Below, piece after piece: positions 9,601 through 16,416 of a stretch of 44,617 nt of DNA (its first letter is position 1; every line of letters begins with the position of its first letter). The notes beneath the pieces were generated by a model, which saw nothing but the letters and a program-made list of their open reading frames with translations, was not told the origin of the DNA and did no database searches. Location: positions 1 through 44,617 of the IMG/VR virus record IMGVR_UViG_3300013014_000053; one strand, 5' to 3'. The position numbers and the translations under genes were made by a program. This DNA is from a virus.

Positions 9601-11604
9601 GGACCAACTAGAGATGGAAAAGCTATATTTGGATTTGGATTTGCTGGCGGCTCTGATGTTTCAATAACCAATAAAGTAAATAATATTGGTACTGTTACTA
9701 CAGATACTACAGGTGTTGGTACTGCAAGAGTAATACTAGCAGCCGCAAGTTATGGCGGTGATAAAGCTATATTTGGATTTGGACGGGCCGGTGGCATCGA
9801 TGTTTCAATAACCAACCTAGTATCTAATCTTGGTGTTGTTGCCACAGATACAACTGGTGTTGGTACTGCAAGATATGGACTAGCAGCAGCAGGGTATGGT
9901 GGTGATAAAGCTATATTTGGATTTGGGGTGGGATCGCTTGCGTCGTCCACAATAATTAATCTAGTATCTAATACTGGTGTAGTTGCTACAGATACGGCTG
10001 GTGTTGGTACGGCAAGATCTCAACTAGCAGCAGCCGGCTATGGTTATGATAAAGCTATATTTGGATTTGGAGCAAGTGGGGTTGGTTTATTCTCAATAAC
10101 CAATCTAGTAAATAATCTTGGTGTTGTTGCTACAGATACTGCTGGTGTTGGTACTCCGAGGTATGGTCTAGCAGCAGCAGGATATGGTACAGACAAGGCA
10201 ATATTTGGATTTGGTGTTACTAGTAATCCAACTAGTATAACCAATCTAGTATCTAATCTTGGTGTTGTTATTGTTGATCAAGCCGCATTAACTGGTACTG
10301 CAAGATATGGACTAGCAGCAGCAGGATATGGCGGTGATAAAGCTATATTTGGGTTTGGTTTTACCAACATTTCTCTTGGCAACCCTACTAACGTAACCAA
10401 TCTAATAACTAATACTGGTGTGGTTGGCAATGATGTCACTGGTGTTGGTACTGCAAGGTCAGGTCTAGCAGCAGCCGGATATGATAATGTACAACCACTG
10501 AATTATACATTTCCGATACCTGGTACTTACTCTGTAGCACCTATACCCGGCTACCCCTATCTTGCACTAGAATTGGTTGGTGCGGGGGGCGGTGGAGGCG
10601 GCACTGATGGATACGGCGCTAGTTATGCAGGTGGTGGCGGTGGTTCTGGTGGGTATTCTTTTGATATTTTAGATACTACCGGAACAAGTGGTAACTTCAC
10701 TGTAACTGTAGGCGCTGGCGGAACTGCTGCTAGTGCTAGCCTCGACGGTACTGTTTATCCAGGTGTACCTGGCATAACTAGAACTGGTACAAAAAATGCT
10801 GGAACCGGAGGCATATCTTCACTACTATACGGTTTAACAAATTATTATACTGCTCTAGGAGGAGTTGGAGGTACCGGTAATACAGGTAGTAACGATGATG
10901 GTGTGGGCGGAGCTGGCGGTATAGGTAGAACTATTTCTGGTAATCCTGGAGTCACCCCTTCTACTCCGATAGATATTTATCCAGCAGCAGCAGGAGGCGC
11001 TAGCGTATATGGTGGATTTGGTACAGGTGGAGCTAGTCAAAATAGTAACTTTACTTCTAATTCAGATGCAAACTTGCCACAAGCCGGTGGTAATGGTTAT
11101 GTAAGAATGCAATTCTCTAGCACTCTACCTAGTACAACTACTACAACTACTACTGCTGCACCAAGTGGTACTATCAATACTGCATTGTTTACTTACTTAA
11201 CAAATAATAGTTTTTATGGATCAATTTCTGGTGGAACCGATGCTAGCACATATATTTTATTTTATTCTAACGGTAACTTTGCAATTCTTGATCAATCAGG
11301 AACTAATTTAACCAATGGAGCCCCAACTAATCAATATTGGTTCAGTGGGGGATTTGTAACTCCGGGATTAGTCCATTGGTTCAGATTTACACAAACTGCT
11401 GTGAATGGTTATACCGCTACAGCTACAACTGGTTGGATTCAACCAGGAGTCGCCGGGATCGCAGCAGCATATGTAGCAAATAATTATAATGCAACTACAG
11501 ACGCAACTTATACCATAGAAGTTGCGTCAGATTCATCAGGTACTAACATCGTAGCAACCGCTACCGGGGTGTTAATATCCGCAACACAGTACCCTCCCCC
11601 GTAA
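6661..11604 (+). CDS. Giant tail-fibre/adhesin with three six-blade propellers, glycine-rich domain and C-terminal domain
   Basis: The 1647-residue product has a different N-terminus from the two other fibres: about 310 residues rich in N, T and G, starting MTYAQYNLIEASDFNALIG, probably a virion-attachment or shaft region. A Thr-rich linker leads to three blocks of six AIFGFG blades separated by Thr/Pro linkers. After the last blade comes a glycine-rich domain (about 1280-1480; runs such as GAGGGGGG and GNGYVRMQF) like the glycine-rich tip domains of phage adhesins. A short Thr linker then leads to a beta-rich C-terminal domain of about 140 residues ending TQYPPP, which I do not recognise. 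Eighteen blades in all. Probably a receptor-binding fibre. Confidence 0.82.
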   Translation: MTYAQYNLIEASDFNALIGNNPGNTANTLNTTWAVGNGNAGYGQQQVANVAIGYTVANIDWATLINNTANSAAHQGSTITSVTPPSGGNTIAYIAAVTNNLTTIYNNRLNAVAQGLIPASNTVTSGNTWTSNIVFTQTASFANGDAARYFFNAGGQLVITCAHPTGSTINNIFHGLAANIGNVTLSSPTTGVINVAGNSFSGISKLGGSGQTPSILTNNGYYALTTSNANVFTQIDGVDSTFSSSYINIKVKSNGTQGSYGDAGNVITFYTTWQELPVGTTVSAGTATTLTAIYPSSNNIANTWGTVTVQGSSPITPTTTTTTTTGPGTTTTTTAAPSPAPAGSAIFGFGFGTKPSGQGALNMTNLVNYFGVVATDTTGVGTERSGLAAAGYGVGQAIFGFGYTGGGTYFSITNLVSSAGVVATDTTGVGTARRELAAAGYGSGQAIFGFGEDAGSVAVSITNLVDNTGVVATDTTGVGTARNGLAAAEYGVGQAIFGFGSSSGGYYTNITNLVNNLGVVATDQTALTGTIRSRLAAAGYGGNKAIFGFGNDGVSHVSITNLVSNLGVVAANQTALTGTARSNLAAAGYGGDKAIFGFGAFGSGLTRTSITNLVSNLGVVAADVTGVGTARQDLAAAGFGSGPPPLTTTTTTAAPTPTPGSAIFGFGLNNVGDETSITNLVNNNGVVSNDVTSVGTARQSPAAAGYGTDKAIFGFGFANLLSYIAITNLVSNLGVVATDTAGVGTPRSALAAAGYGGDKAIFGFGNDNSGAPFSMTNLVNNLGVVAADTTGVGTARYGLAAAGFGVGQAIFGFGNTGIAVSITNLVDNNGVIVSETAGVGTARYGLAAAGYDSDKAIFGFGRSSSLTSITNKVSNLGVVQADVTNLSSTARDALAAAGYGSGQAIFGFGRVGPSSGTASVRIINLVNNLGTIVSESAGVGTPRSGLAAAGYGGVPPSPPTTTTTTTIGPGTTTTTTTASPGPTRDGKAIFGFGFAGGSDVSITNKVNNIGTVTTDTTGVGTARVILAAASYGGDKAIFGFGRAGGIDVSITNLVSNLGVVATDTTGVGTARYGLAAAGYGGDKAIFGFGVGSLASSTIINLVSNTGVVATDTAGVGTARSQLAAAGYGYDKAIFGFGASGVGLFSITNLVNNLGVVATDTAGVGTPRYGLAAAGYGTDKAIFGFGVTSNPTSITNLVSNLGVVIVDQAALTGTARYGLAAAGYGGDKAIFGFGFTNISLGNPTNVTNLITNTGVVGNDVTGVGTARSGLAAAGYDNVQPLNYTFPIPGTYSVAPIPGYPYLALELVGAGGGGGGTDGYGASYAGGGGGSGGYSFDILDTTGTSGNFTVTVGAGGTAASASLDGTVYPGVPGITRTGTKNAGTGGISSLLYGLTNYYTALGGVGGTGNTGSNDDGVGGAGGIGRTISGNPGVTPSTPIDIYPAAAGGASVYGGFGTGGASQNSNFTSNSDANLPQAGGNGYVRMQFSSTLPSTTTTTTTAAPSGTINTALFTYLTNNSFYGSISGGTDASTYILFYSNGNFAILDQSGTNLTNGAPTNQYWFSGGFVTPGLVHWFRFTQTAVNGYTATATTGWIQPGVAGIAAAYVANNYNATTDATYTIEVASDSSGTNIVATATGVLISATQYPPP
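7693..8583 (+). repeat. Six-blade propeller block 6
   Basis: Six AIFGFG blades between Thr-rich linkers. Blade junctions use both GGDKAIFGFG and GVGQAIFGFG variants. Confidence 0.85.
8644..9519 (+). repeat. Six-blade propeller block 7
   Basis: Six blades; the final two carry irregular cores (ADVTNLSST and IVSESAGVG). Confidence 0.85.
9622..10485 (+). repeat. Six-blade propeller block 8
   Basis: Six blades ending LAAAGYDNV, followed directly by the glycine-rich domain. Confidence 0.85.
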
Positions 11605-11613
11605 GTTAAAAAT

Positions 11614-11664
11614 TTATCATCACACTCATAATTAGCTATATAAAGCTATACGGTGTGATGATAA
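11614..11664 (+). promoter_or_regulatory. 12-bp inverted repeat abutting the glycosyltransferase start
   Basis: TTATCATCACAC (11614-11625) and its exact complement (11653-11664) enclose 27 bases and end one base before the ATG at 11666. No Shine-Dalgarno sequence is visible, so the stem could control translation or mark an mRNA processing or end site. There is no following T-run, which argues against a classic terminator. Confidence 0.55.
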
Positions 11665-11665
11665 C

Positions 11666-12604
11666 ATGAAAAAAAATCTAAGATTTATTTGCGTACAACC
11701 TGCCATTGATTACTATACTTGGCAAGTTGAAGTTATGATTAATAACTTCATGGAAAAAGGAATAAACCCTAACTACATTGACGTAGTATGTGGTATACAA
11801 AACAATCATGTTCCTGAAAGATGGCAAAAATTAGCTAACCATTATAATATGGTTAGATTCTTCTTCTATAACAATACTAGACAATCACCTGGCTATATTA
11901 GCTCTCTAAGACCACATATAATGAAAAAACATTTTCAAGCTAGACCTGAATTACTAGATGAAGCCATATTCTATCACGATAATGATATCATGTTCACTGA
12001 TCGGATAAACTTTGATCAATTTTTAGAAGACGATATATGGTATGGTTCAGATTGTCGTTGGTATATCTCTCACGATTACATCATTAGCAAAGGTGAAGAT
12101 GTATTGGACGCTATGTGCAATATTGTTAAGATTGACAAATCTTTGGTTAAAGAAAATGAGCTAAACAGTATTGGTGCTCAATACTTAATGAAAAATCTTA
12201 CCGCAGAATTTTGGGAAAACGTTGAACGTGATTGTGAAAAGTTATTTGTGGATATTACTGCTATGAATAACATTAAAAAGCAAGCAAATCCTGGATACCA
12301 TGAATTGCAAATTTGGTGCGCTGATATGTGGGCTGTACTTTGGAATGGATGGAAACTAGGTAACAAAACAGAATGTCATAAAGACCTTAGCTTTAGTTGG
12401 GCTACTTCACCGGCAAGAGAATGGAACGATCATAAAATATTTCATAATGCAGGTGTTACTGGAACAGAAAATGGTCAATTTTACAAAGCTAACTATATGC
12501 AAACATTACCCTACAATCAACCCCTAGAAATAAAGCCTGATTATTGTAGTTACCATTATTGGCTATGGGTACAAAAAGTTGCCCAAATGTCTTGCTTAAC
12601 ATAG
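11666..12604 (+). CDS. Putative GT-A-type glycosyltransferase
   Basis: The 312-residue soluble protein has an acidic metal-binding motif of the DxD class at residues 105-107 (FYHDNDIMF) in a hydrophobic-strand context, the usual layout for GT-A glycosyltransferases that bind nucleotide sugar through a divalent cation. Later motifs are IWCADMWAVLW (about 217-227) and HNAGVTG near residue 260. The general plan recalls viral glycosyltransferases and, loosely, eukaryotic peptidyl hydroxyproline/serine glycosyltransferases with a DMW/EMW motif; this second likeness is from memory. It follows three fibres with long Thr-rich linkers, so O-glycosylation of the fibres is an attractive but unproven role. 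A large hairpin precedes the start. Confidence 0.6.
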   Translation: MKKNLRFICVQPAIDYYTWQVEVMINNFMEKGINPNYIDVVCGIQNNHVPERWQKLANHYNMVRFFFYNNTRQSPGYISSLRPHIMKKHFQARPELLDEAIFYHDNDIMFTDRINFDQFLEDDIWYGSDCRWYISHDYIISKGEDVLDAMCNIVKIDKSLVKENELNSIGAQYLMKNLTAEFWENVERDCEKLFVDITAMNNIKKQANPGYHELQIWCADMWAVLWNGWKLGNKTECHKDLSFSWATSPAREWNDHKIFHNAGVTGTENGQFYKANYMQTLPYNQPLEIKPDYCSYHYWLWVQKVAQMSCLT

Positions 12605-12615
12605 AGCTAAAACTG

Positions 12616-12623
12616 TATAAATA
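12616..12623 (+). promoter_or_regulatory. T4-like late promoter TATAAATA
   Basis: An exact match to the T4 late consensus octamer, 31 bases before the His-rich gene, which has a strong AAGGAG ribosome-binding site. Confidence 0.65.
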
Positions 12624-12653
12624 ATATTGTATACTTTATAAAGGAGTTACAAA

Positions 12654-12971
12654 ATGCAAGCAAAAATTTTATCTATATTACTTTTGTTTCCCTTAAGTGC
12701 GATAGCACAACACCATCATCATGGTATGAGACATTTTGATCATCATCAAGCTCATCGTGGAGGATGGGGTTGGGTAGCACCTGCTGTCATCGGCGGGGCT
12801 GTAGTATATGGGTTAACTCGTCCTTCTCCTGTAATAGTTCAACAACCAGTCTACATTCAACAGCCTCCCGTTGTTGTTCAGCCTCAGGTTGTAATTATTG
12901 ATGGAGTAGAGTATACTAAACAAACTATGATAGTAAATGGTGTATCACAAGAAGTTTTGATACGCCAGTAA
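12654..12971 (+). CDS. Secreted His-rich small protein
   Basis: The 105-residue product starts after AAGGAGTTACAAA. Residues 1-19 form a convincing signal peptide (basic start, leucine-rich core, cleavage near AIAQ). The mature N-terminus is packed with histidine (HHHHGMRHFDHHQAHRGG), followed by a short hydrophobic segment (APAVIGGAVVYGL) and a Val/Pro/Gln-rich region (VIVQQPVYIQQPPVVVQPQ), ending in a small polar tail. The His cluster suggests metal binding in the periplasm; similar His- and Pro-rich envelope proteins are common in proteobacteria. Its role in infection is unknown. It may be a host-derived gene acting on the envelope during lysis or superinfection. Confidence 0.7.
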   Translation: MQAKILSILLLFPLSAIAQHHHHGMRHFDHHQAHRGGWGWVAPAVIGGAVVYGLTRPSPVIVQQPVYIQQPPVVVQPQVVIIDGVEYTKQTMIVNGVSQEVLIRQ

Positions 12972-12989
12972 AGAATTGTTGTAAAAACC

Positions 12990-13290
12990 GAAAGGAAAGA
13001 AGCAAGTTAAAAGACGGGCAAGACTCGGGTTCGACTCCCGACCGGTCCACCAAAAGCATACTAGAGTGATGCTGGGGAAGAGTAATAGTCAGCGGTTAAT
13101 AAATCTTCCAAGTATGCTTTTGATGGGCCGGCCATGGTATCGATTGACGGATGAGTAGATGAGTGGACAACACGATAGGCGATGGACGTAATCCAAGCAA
13201 AATCTATAAATGCCAACGATGAGGTATTTGCTATAGCCGCATGAGGCTGAGCCGGAGTAGGAAAGACTCTGTAAAATAACTAACCTGTAA
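12990..13290 (+). ncRNA. ssrA: Permuted two-piece tmRNA
   Basis: The acceptor piece comes first: T-arm TCGGG-TTCGACT-CCCGA (13025-13041), acceptor strand CCGGTCC (13042-13048) and encoded ACCA (13049-13052). The coding piece follows, beginning GGGCCGG (13125-13131), which pairs over all seven positions with the acceptor strand and creates G3-U70, the alanine identity pair. The intervening spacer is closed by an exact 12-bp stem (13051-13062 with 13111-13122), typical of the excised loop of permuted tmRNA. The coding piece carries a D-arm-like TGGTATCGATTGACGG and a tag frame at 13212-13244 encoding ANDEVFAIAA then TGA, matching the usual tmRNA tag style. 13002-13009 and 13281-13288 can pair imperfectly as the P2 helix joining the two pieces. 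Outer ends are approximate. Confidence 0.93.
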
Positions 13291-13316
13291 TAGGCCCGAA
13301 AGGGCCTATTATTTTG
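13289..13316 (+). terminator. Rho-independent terminator of ssrA
   Basis: A perfect 9-bp stem AATAGGCCC/GGGCCTATT with GAAA tetraloop, followed by a T-rich tract. It sits just after the tmRNA coding piece. Confidence 0.9.
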
Positions 13317-13342
13317 TTGTTTTTCCGCAACAAACCCAAAAT

Positions 13343-13371
13343 TTGACATTAATTGGGTATAAGCGTATACT
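13343..13371 (+). promoter_or_regulatory. Sigma-70 promoter
   Basis: TTGACA at 13343-13348, 17-bp spacer, TATACT at 13366-13371. It drives the gene at 13402. Confidence 0.85.
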
Positions 13372-13401
13372 GTATCTATAGTGAGAAACAAGGAGAGCGA
13401 G

Positions 13402-13773
13402 ATGAGCGAACTGACTTACAAGACTTGGGAAGAGTACACTCCGCTTGAGCAGGCTGCAATGACCTACTGGGATATGTACAAGGACGCTTACAATTTCCGC
13501 CCCCGTAGTGTGGACACGTCCAAATGGACACTAGCAGACTTCCAAAAGGAGTTCGAAACCCTGCAGTTTATCATCAACCGCAATGAGGCCCAACGTATCG
13601 AGGACGAGGCTGCGGCTGTCGCCCGTTTCGAAGCCCGTATCGCTAGCATCATCCAATTGGGTGCTAAGGATCGTGCAATGGCACTGCGTTGGATTCACGA
13701 GGCTGAGGACACGGACGGCGACGATGAGTACCTCTGCTACACGGTTGGCATCCCTTATGGATATTTCAAATGA
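13402..13773 (+). CDS. Small acidic conserved phage protein
   Basis: Start chosen at ATG 13402 because AAGGAGAGCGAG precedes it; an upstream in-frame GTG at 13381 lies at the predicted transcription start and has no ribosome-binding site. The 123-residue product is acidic and helical, with a central E/A/R-rich segment and a C-terminus DEYLCYTVGIPYGYF. No membrane segment or known motif. The gene is visibly richer in G and C, with CGT/CGC arginine codons, than the fibre genes, like the other sigma-70-driven genes that follow. Function unknown; expected early expression from its own promoter. Confidence 0.7.
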   Translation: MSELTYKTWEEYTPLEQAAMTYWDMYKDAYNFRPRSVDTSKWTLADFQKEFETLQFIINRNEAQRIEDEAAAVARFEARIASIIQLGAKDRAMALRWIHEAEDTDGDDEYLCYTVGIPYGYFK

Positions 13774-13883
13774 CATTCACTTTAACTACCCCAACTGGTA
13801 AGGTCATGCAGTTCTATTTGCAGGCTACGGCTGAATTGTATCAGATACTTTACCAAGGCACAATCACTAAGGCTTCTGCTTGA
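13770..13883 (+). CDS. 37-residue small protein
   Basis: The ATG overlaps the upstream stop (ATGA at 13770-13773), implying translational coupling. The product has a TTPTGKVMQFYLQATAELYQ core that I recall from other phage small proteins. Its TGA stop lies inside the TTGACA of the next promoter. Function unknown. Confidence 0.6.
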   Translation: MTFTLTTPTGKVMQFYLQATAELYQILYQGTITKASA

Positions 13884-13908
13884 CATTAATTCAGGCAGTT
13901 GCTATAAT
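13880..13908 (+). promoter_or_regulatory. Sigma-70 promoter for the MoxR-like gene
   Basis: TTGACA 13880-13885, 17-bp spacer, TATAAT 13903-13908. The -35 contains the stop codon of the preceding small gene. Confidence 0.9.
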
Positions 13909-13942
13909 CTTTTTATCGTAGTTTTTTCAACAGGAGTAAGAA

Positions 13943-15043
13943 ATGGCTCAAGTATCTGACAATCTCACCGTTACTAGTGTTCAGGCCCGTAAAGCAATTC
14001 TCAAGGCTTTCAAGGTCAAACGTCCCGTGTTTCTCTGGGGCCCTCCCGGTATCGGTAAGTCTGAGGTTGTTTCTGAAATCACCGAGGAGCTTGGTGGTTT
14101 TATGATTGATTTGCGTATGGCACAAATGGAACCCACTGATATTCGTGGTATTCCTTTCTTCAATAAAGACATTGGCAAGATGGACTGGGCTCCCCCGGTT
14201 GATCTCCCTGACGAGGAACTTGCTAGTCAGTACCCTATCGTCTGTCTGTTCTTGGACGAGATGAATTCGGCTGCCCCTGCTGTACAGGCTGCAGGATATC
14301 AGTTGATTCTCAATCGCCGTGTTGGTAAGTACAAACTTCCTGACAACGTGGTTATTGTTGCGGCAGGCAACCGTGATAGCGATAAGGGTGTTACTTATCG
14401 TATGCCGATGCCCCTTGCTAATCGGTTCTTGCATATTGAAATGCGACCCGATTTTGCTTCGTGGCAGAACTGGGCAGTTAACAAAGGCATCCATAAGGAT
14501 GTGGTTGGTTATCTGTCTTTCGCTAAACAGGATCTCTATGATTTTGATTCAAAGTCCTCTAGCCGCGCATTCGCTACTCCCCGTAGCTGGTGCTTTGTCA
14601 GCGATTTGCTGAATGATGACGAAGACACGGACTCTGATACACTGTTCAACTTGGTCGCAGGTTCTGTAGGTGAAGGTCTTGCTGTTAAGTTTATGGCACA
14701 CCGTAAGGTTGCAGGTCAGATGCCCGAGCCTAGCGATATTCTCGCAGGTAAGGTCAAAGAACTCCGTGTCAAGGAAGTGTCGGCAATGTACTCCCTCACG
14801 ATTAGCCTGTGCTATGAATTGAAGGACGCTCTTGACAACAAACGTGTCAACACCAAACAATTCCACGAAATGGCTGATAATTTCTTCAGCTACATCATGG
14901 CAAACTTTGAAACTGAGTTGGTCGTAATGGGTGCGAAGGTTGCTCTGAAAACGTATCGTCTTCCGATCGAACCCAGTCAGTTGAAACATTTTGATGACTT
15001 CCACAAGAAGTACGGCAAGTACATTGTAGAAGCAGGTAATTAA
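13943..15043 (+). CDS. MoxR-type AAA+ ATPase
   Basis: A 366-residue AAA+ protein with Walker A GPPGIGKS (33-40), Walker B LFLDE (102-106) and a sensor-1 region VIVAAGNRDSD near 135-145, followed by an RMPMPLANRF arginine-finger-like segment. This is the layout of the MoxR/CobS branch, chaperone-like ATPases that act with VWA-domain partners on metal-containing or other complexes. The start is backed by CAGGAGTAAGAA. It has its own promoter and terminator, and the VWA partner lies immediately downstream, so the two probably form a complex. The substrate in the phage is unknown. Confidence 0.85.
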   Translation: MAQVSDNLTVTSVQARKAILKAFKVKRPVFLWGPPGIGKSEVVSEITEELGGFMIDLRMAQMEPTDIRGIPFFNKDIGKMDWAPPVDLPDEELASQYPIVCLFLDEMNSAAPAVQAAGYQLILNRRVGKYKLPDNVVIVAAGNRDSDKGVTYRMPMPLANRFLHIEMRPDFASWQNWAVNKGIHKDVVGYLSFAKQDLYDFDSKSSSRAFATPRSWCFVSDLLNDDEDTDSDTLFNLVAGSVGEGLAVKFMAHRKVAGQMPEPSDILAGKVKELRVKEVSAMYSLTISLCYELKDALDNKRVNTKQFHEMADNFFSYIMANFETELVVMGAKVALKTYRLPIEPSQLKHFDDFHKKYGKYIVEAGN

Positions 15044-15044
15044 T

Positions 15045-15069
15045 AAAAGGGGAGGCAACTCCCTTTTTT
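15045..15069 (+). terminator. Rho-independent terminator
   Basis: GGGAG-GCAA-CTCCC stem-loop (15050-15063) followed by TTTTTT, directly after the MoxR-like gene. Confidence 0.85.
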
Positions 15070-15072
15070 CAC

Positions 15073-15101
15073 TTGCAATTAAATACGGTATGTGTTATAA
15101 T
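15073..15101 (+). promoter_or_regulatory. Sigma-70 promoter for the VWA gene
   Basis: TTGCAA 15073-15078, 17-bp spacer, TATAAT 15096-15101, then AAAGGAG before the ATG at 15130. Confidence 0.8.
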
Positions 15102-15129
15102 ATAACATATATACGATAAAGGAGTAGGT

Positions 15130-16416
15130 ATGAGTGATGTAGTCGCCCCAACTAAAAAGCGTAAACGTAGTAAAAAATTTGAAAATTTGGTCGGCCCTAC
15201 CGATGCCAAAGTAGACTTCAATGCCCGTGAGCGGTTGGTAACTGCCCGCATTGGTCTGCTTCTCCGTCATTCATTCTTTGGTAACCTTGCAACCCGTATG
15301 CAATTGGTTAACGCCGATGAATGGTGCTCTACAGCCGCTACTGACGGATTGAAATTCTATTACAATTCTCGGTTTATTATGATGCTCAAGCCCAAGGAAG
15401 TTGAATTCTTGGTTGGGCATGAAGTACTTCATGTAGTATACGATCATATTGGTCGTCGAGGCAACCGTGATCCCCAACTTTGGAACATTGCTGATGACTA
15501 CGCGGTTAATGCCGACTTGAAACGGCACAAGGTCGGTGAGTTTATCAAAACGGTTCCTTGCTTGTATGAAGCAAAATATGACGGTAAGAGTGCCGAAGAA
15601 ATCTATGATGACCTTTATGAGAAGGCTGAAAAGATTAACATTGAGGATCATATCGACCAAATGATTGATGATCATATGGAAGGTGAGGGTTCTGAGTCTG
15701 AAGGTGACGGCGAAGAAATTGACGGTAGTGGTAAGGTCAAAGGTCGTCCGAAAATGTCTGGTGAGGAACGTGAACGTGTTCGCCAAGAAGTAAAACAGGC
15801 TATCATCAATGCGGCTTCTTCTGCTGAAGCAGGTTCTATTCCTAAAGGTGTTGAGCGGCTGATCAAACAGCATACTAACCCAATAATGCCTTGGCGTGAA
15901 TTGATTCAGACTAATTTGACAAGTGCTATTCGGACTGACTTTAGCTTTATGCGTCCTAATCGTCGAGGTTGGCATATGGACGCTATCATGCCTGGGATGA
16001 CCCCAGGTGAAGAAATCGATGTTGTAGTTAGCCTTGATATGTCGGGTTCTATTACCGATAAACAAGCTCAGGCATTCTTGGGTGAGATTGCCGGTATGAT
16101 GGATGCGTTTGATGGATATCGGGTGCATGTATTTTGTTTTGATACAGAAACTTACAATCCACAAGACTTTACCAGCGAGAACTTGGATACAATTGATTCA
16201 TATGAACCAGTTGGTGGAGGTGGTACTGATTTTGATTGCATCTTCAGTTATCTTAAAGAAAATGCAATTGTGCCCAAACGTTTGATTGTGTTCACGGATG
16301 GCTACCCTGGTGGTAGCTGGGGAGATCCTGACTATTGTGATACCACATGGATCATTCATGGTGACAAGGATCCTAATCCCCCATTTGGGACGTTTGCACT
16401 ATATGACGGGGCATGA
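15130..16416 (+). CDS. Metallopeptidase-like/VWA-like protein (DUF2201-type), MoxR partner
   Basis: The 428-residue product has an N-terminal zinc-peptidase-like domain with HEVLH at 97-101 and another His at 106. A highly charged acidic linker (about 160-225) separates it from a C-terminal VWA-like domain with a MIDAS DMSGS motif at 303-307 and later GGGGTDF and FTDGYPGG motifs. This two-domain plan matches the DUF2201 family, which bacteria and phages encode beside a MoxR-type ATPase. The pair here has separate sigma-70 promoters rather than one operon promoter. The biological substrate is unknown; metal binding and remodelling are inferences from the family. Confidence 0.85.
   Translation: MSDVVAPTKKRKRSKKFENLVGPTDAKVDFNARERLVTARIGLLLRHSFFGNLATRMQLVNADEWCSTAATDGLKFYYNSRFIMMLKPKEVEFLVGHEVLHVVYDHIGRRGNRDPQLWNIADDYAVNADLKRHKVGEFIKTVPCLYEAKYDGKSAEEIYDDLYEKAEKINIEDHIDQMIDDHMEGEGSESEGDGEEIDGSGKVKGRPKMSGEERERVRQEVKQAIINAASSAEAGSIPKGVERLIKQHTNPIMPWRELIQTNLTSAIRTDFSFMRPNRRGWHMDAIMPGMTPGEEIDVVVSLDMSGSITDKQAQAFLGEIAGMMDAFDGYRVHVFCFDTETYNPQDFTSENLDTIDSYEPVGGGGTDFDCIFSYLKENAIVPKRLIVFTDGYPGGSWGDPDYCDTTWIIHGDKDPNPPFGTFALYDGA

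Noticed and set aside
348-10244. Many long minus-strand open frames under the fibre genes with PNPNIALSPPYPAAA-type translations
   Set aside because: They are complements of the constant blade sequence, lack ribosome-binding sites and repeat with the blade period; shadows of the real genes.
463-10485. Regular repeats as a possible CRISPR array or diversity-generating retroelement
   Set aside because: The repeats are in-frame coding blades of about 140-150 bp, not short repeats with unique spacers. No Cas gene, reverse transcriptase or template repeat is seen.
13021-13052. Isolated tRNA 3' half or degraded tRNA gene
   Set aside because: There is no anticodon arm upstream. The acceptor strand pairs with GGGCCGG downstream and a tag frame follows, so it is the acceptor piece of a permuted tmRNA.
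13089-13391. Minus-strand frame of 100 residues across the tmRNA
   Set aside because: It lies over the structured RNA, terminator and promoter, and has no ribosome-binding site.
13913-14494. Minus-strand frames under the MoxR-like and VWA genes
   Set aside because: They oppose genes with clear catalytic motifs, promoters and ribosome sites; none has a supporting start.
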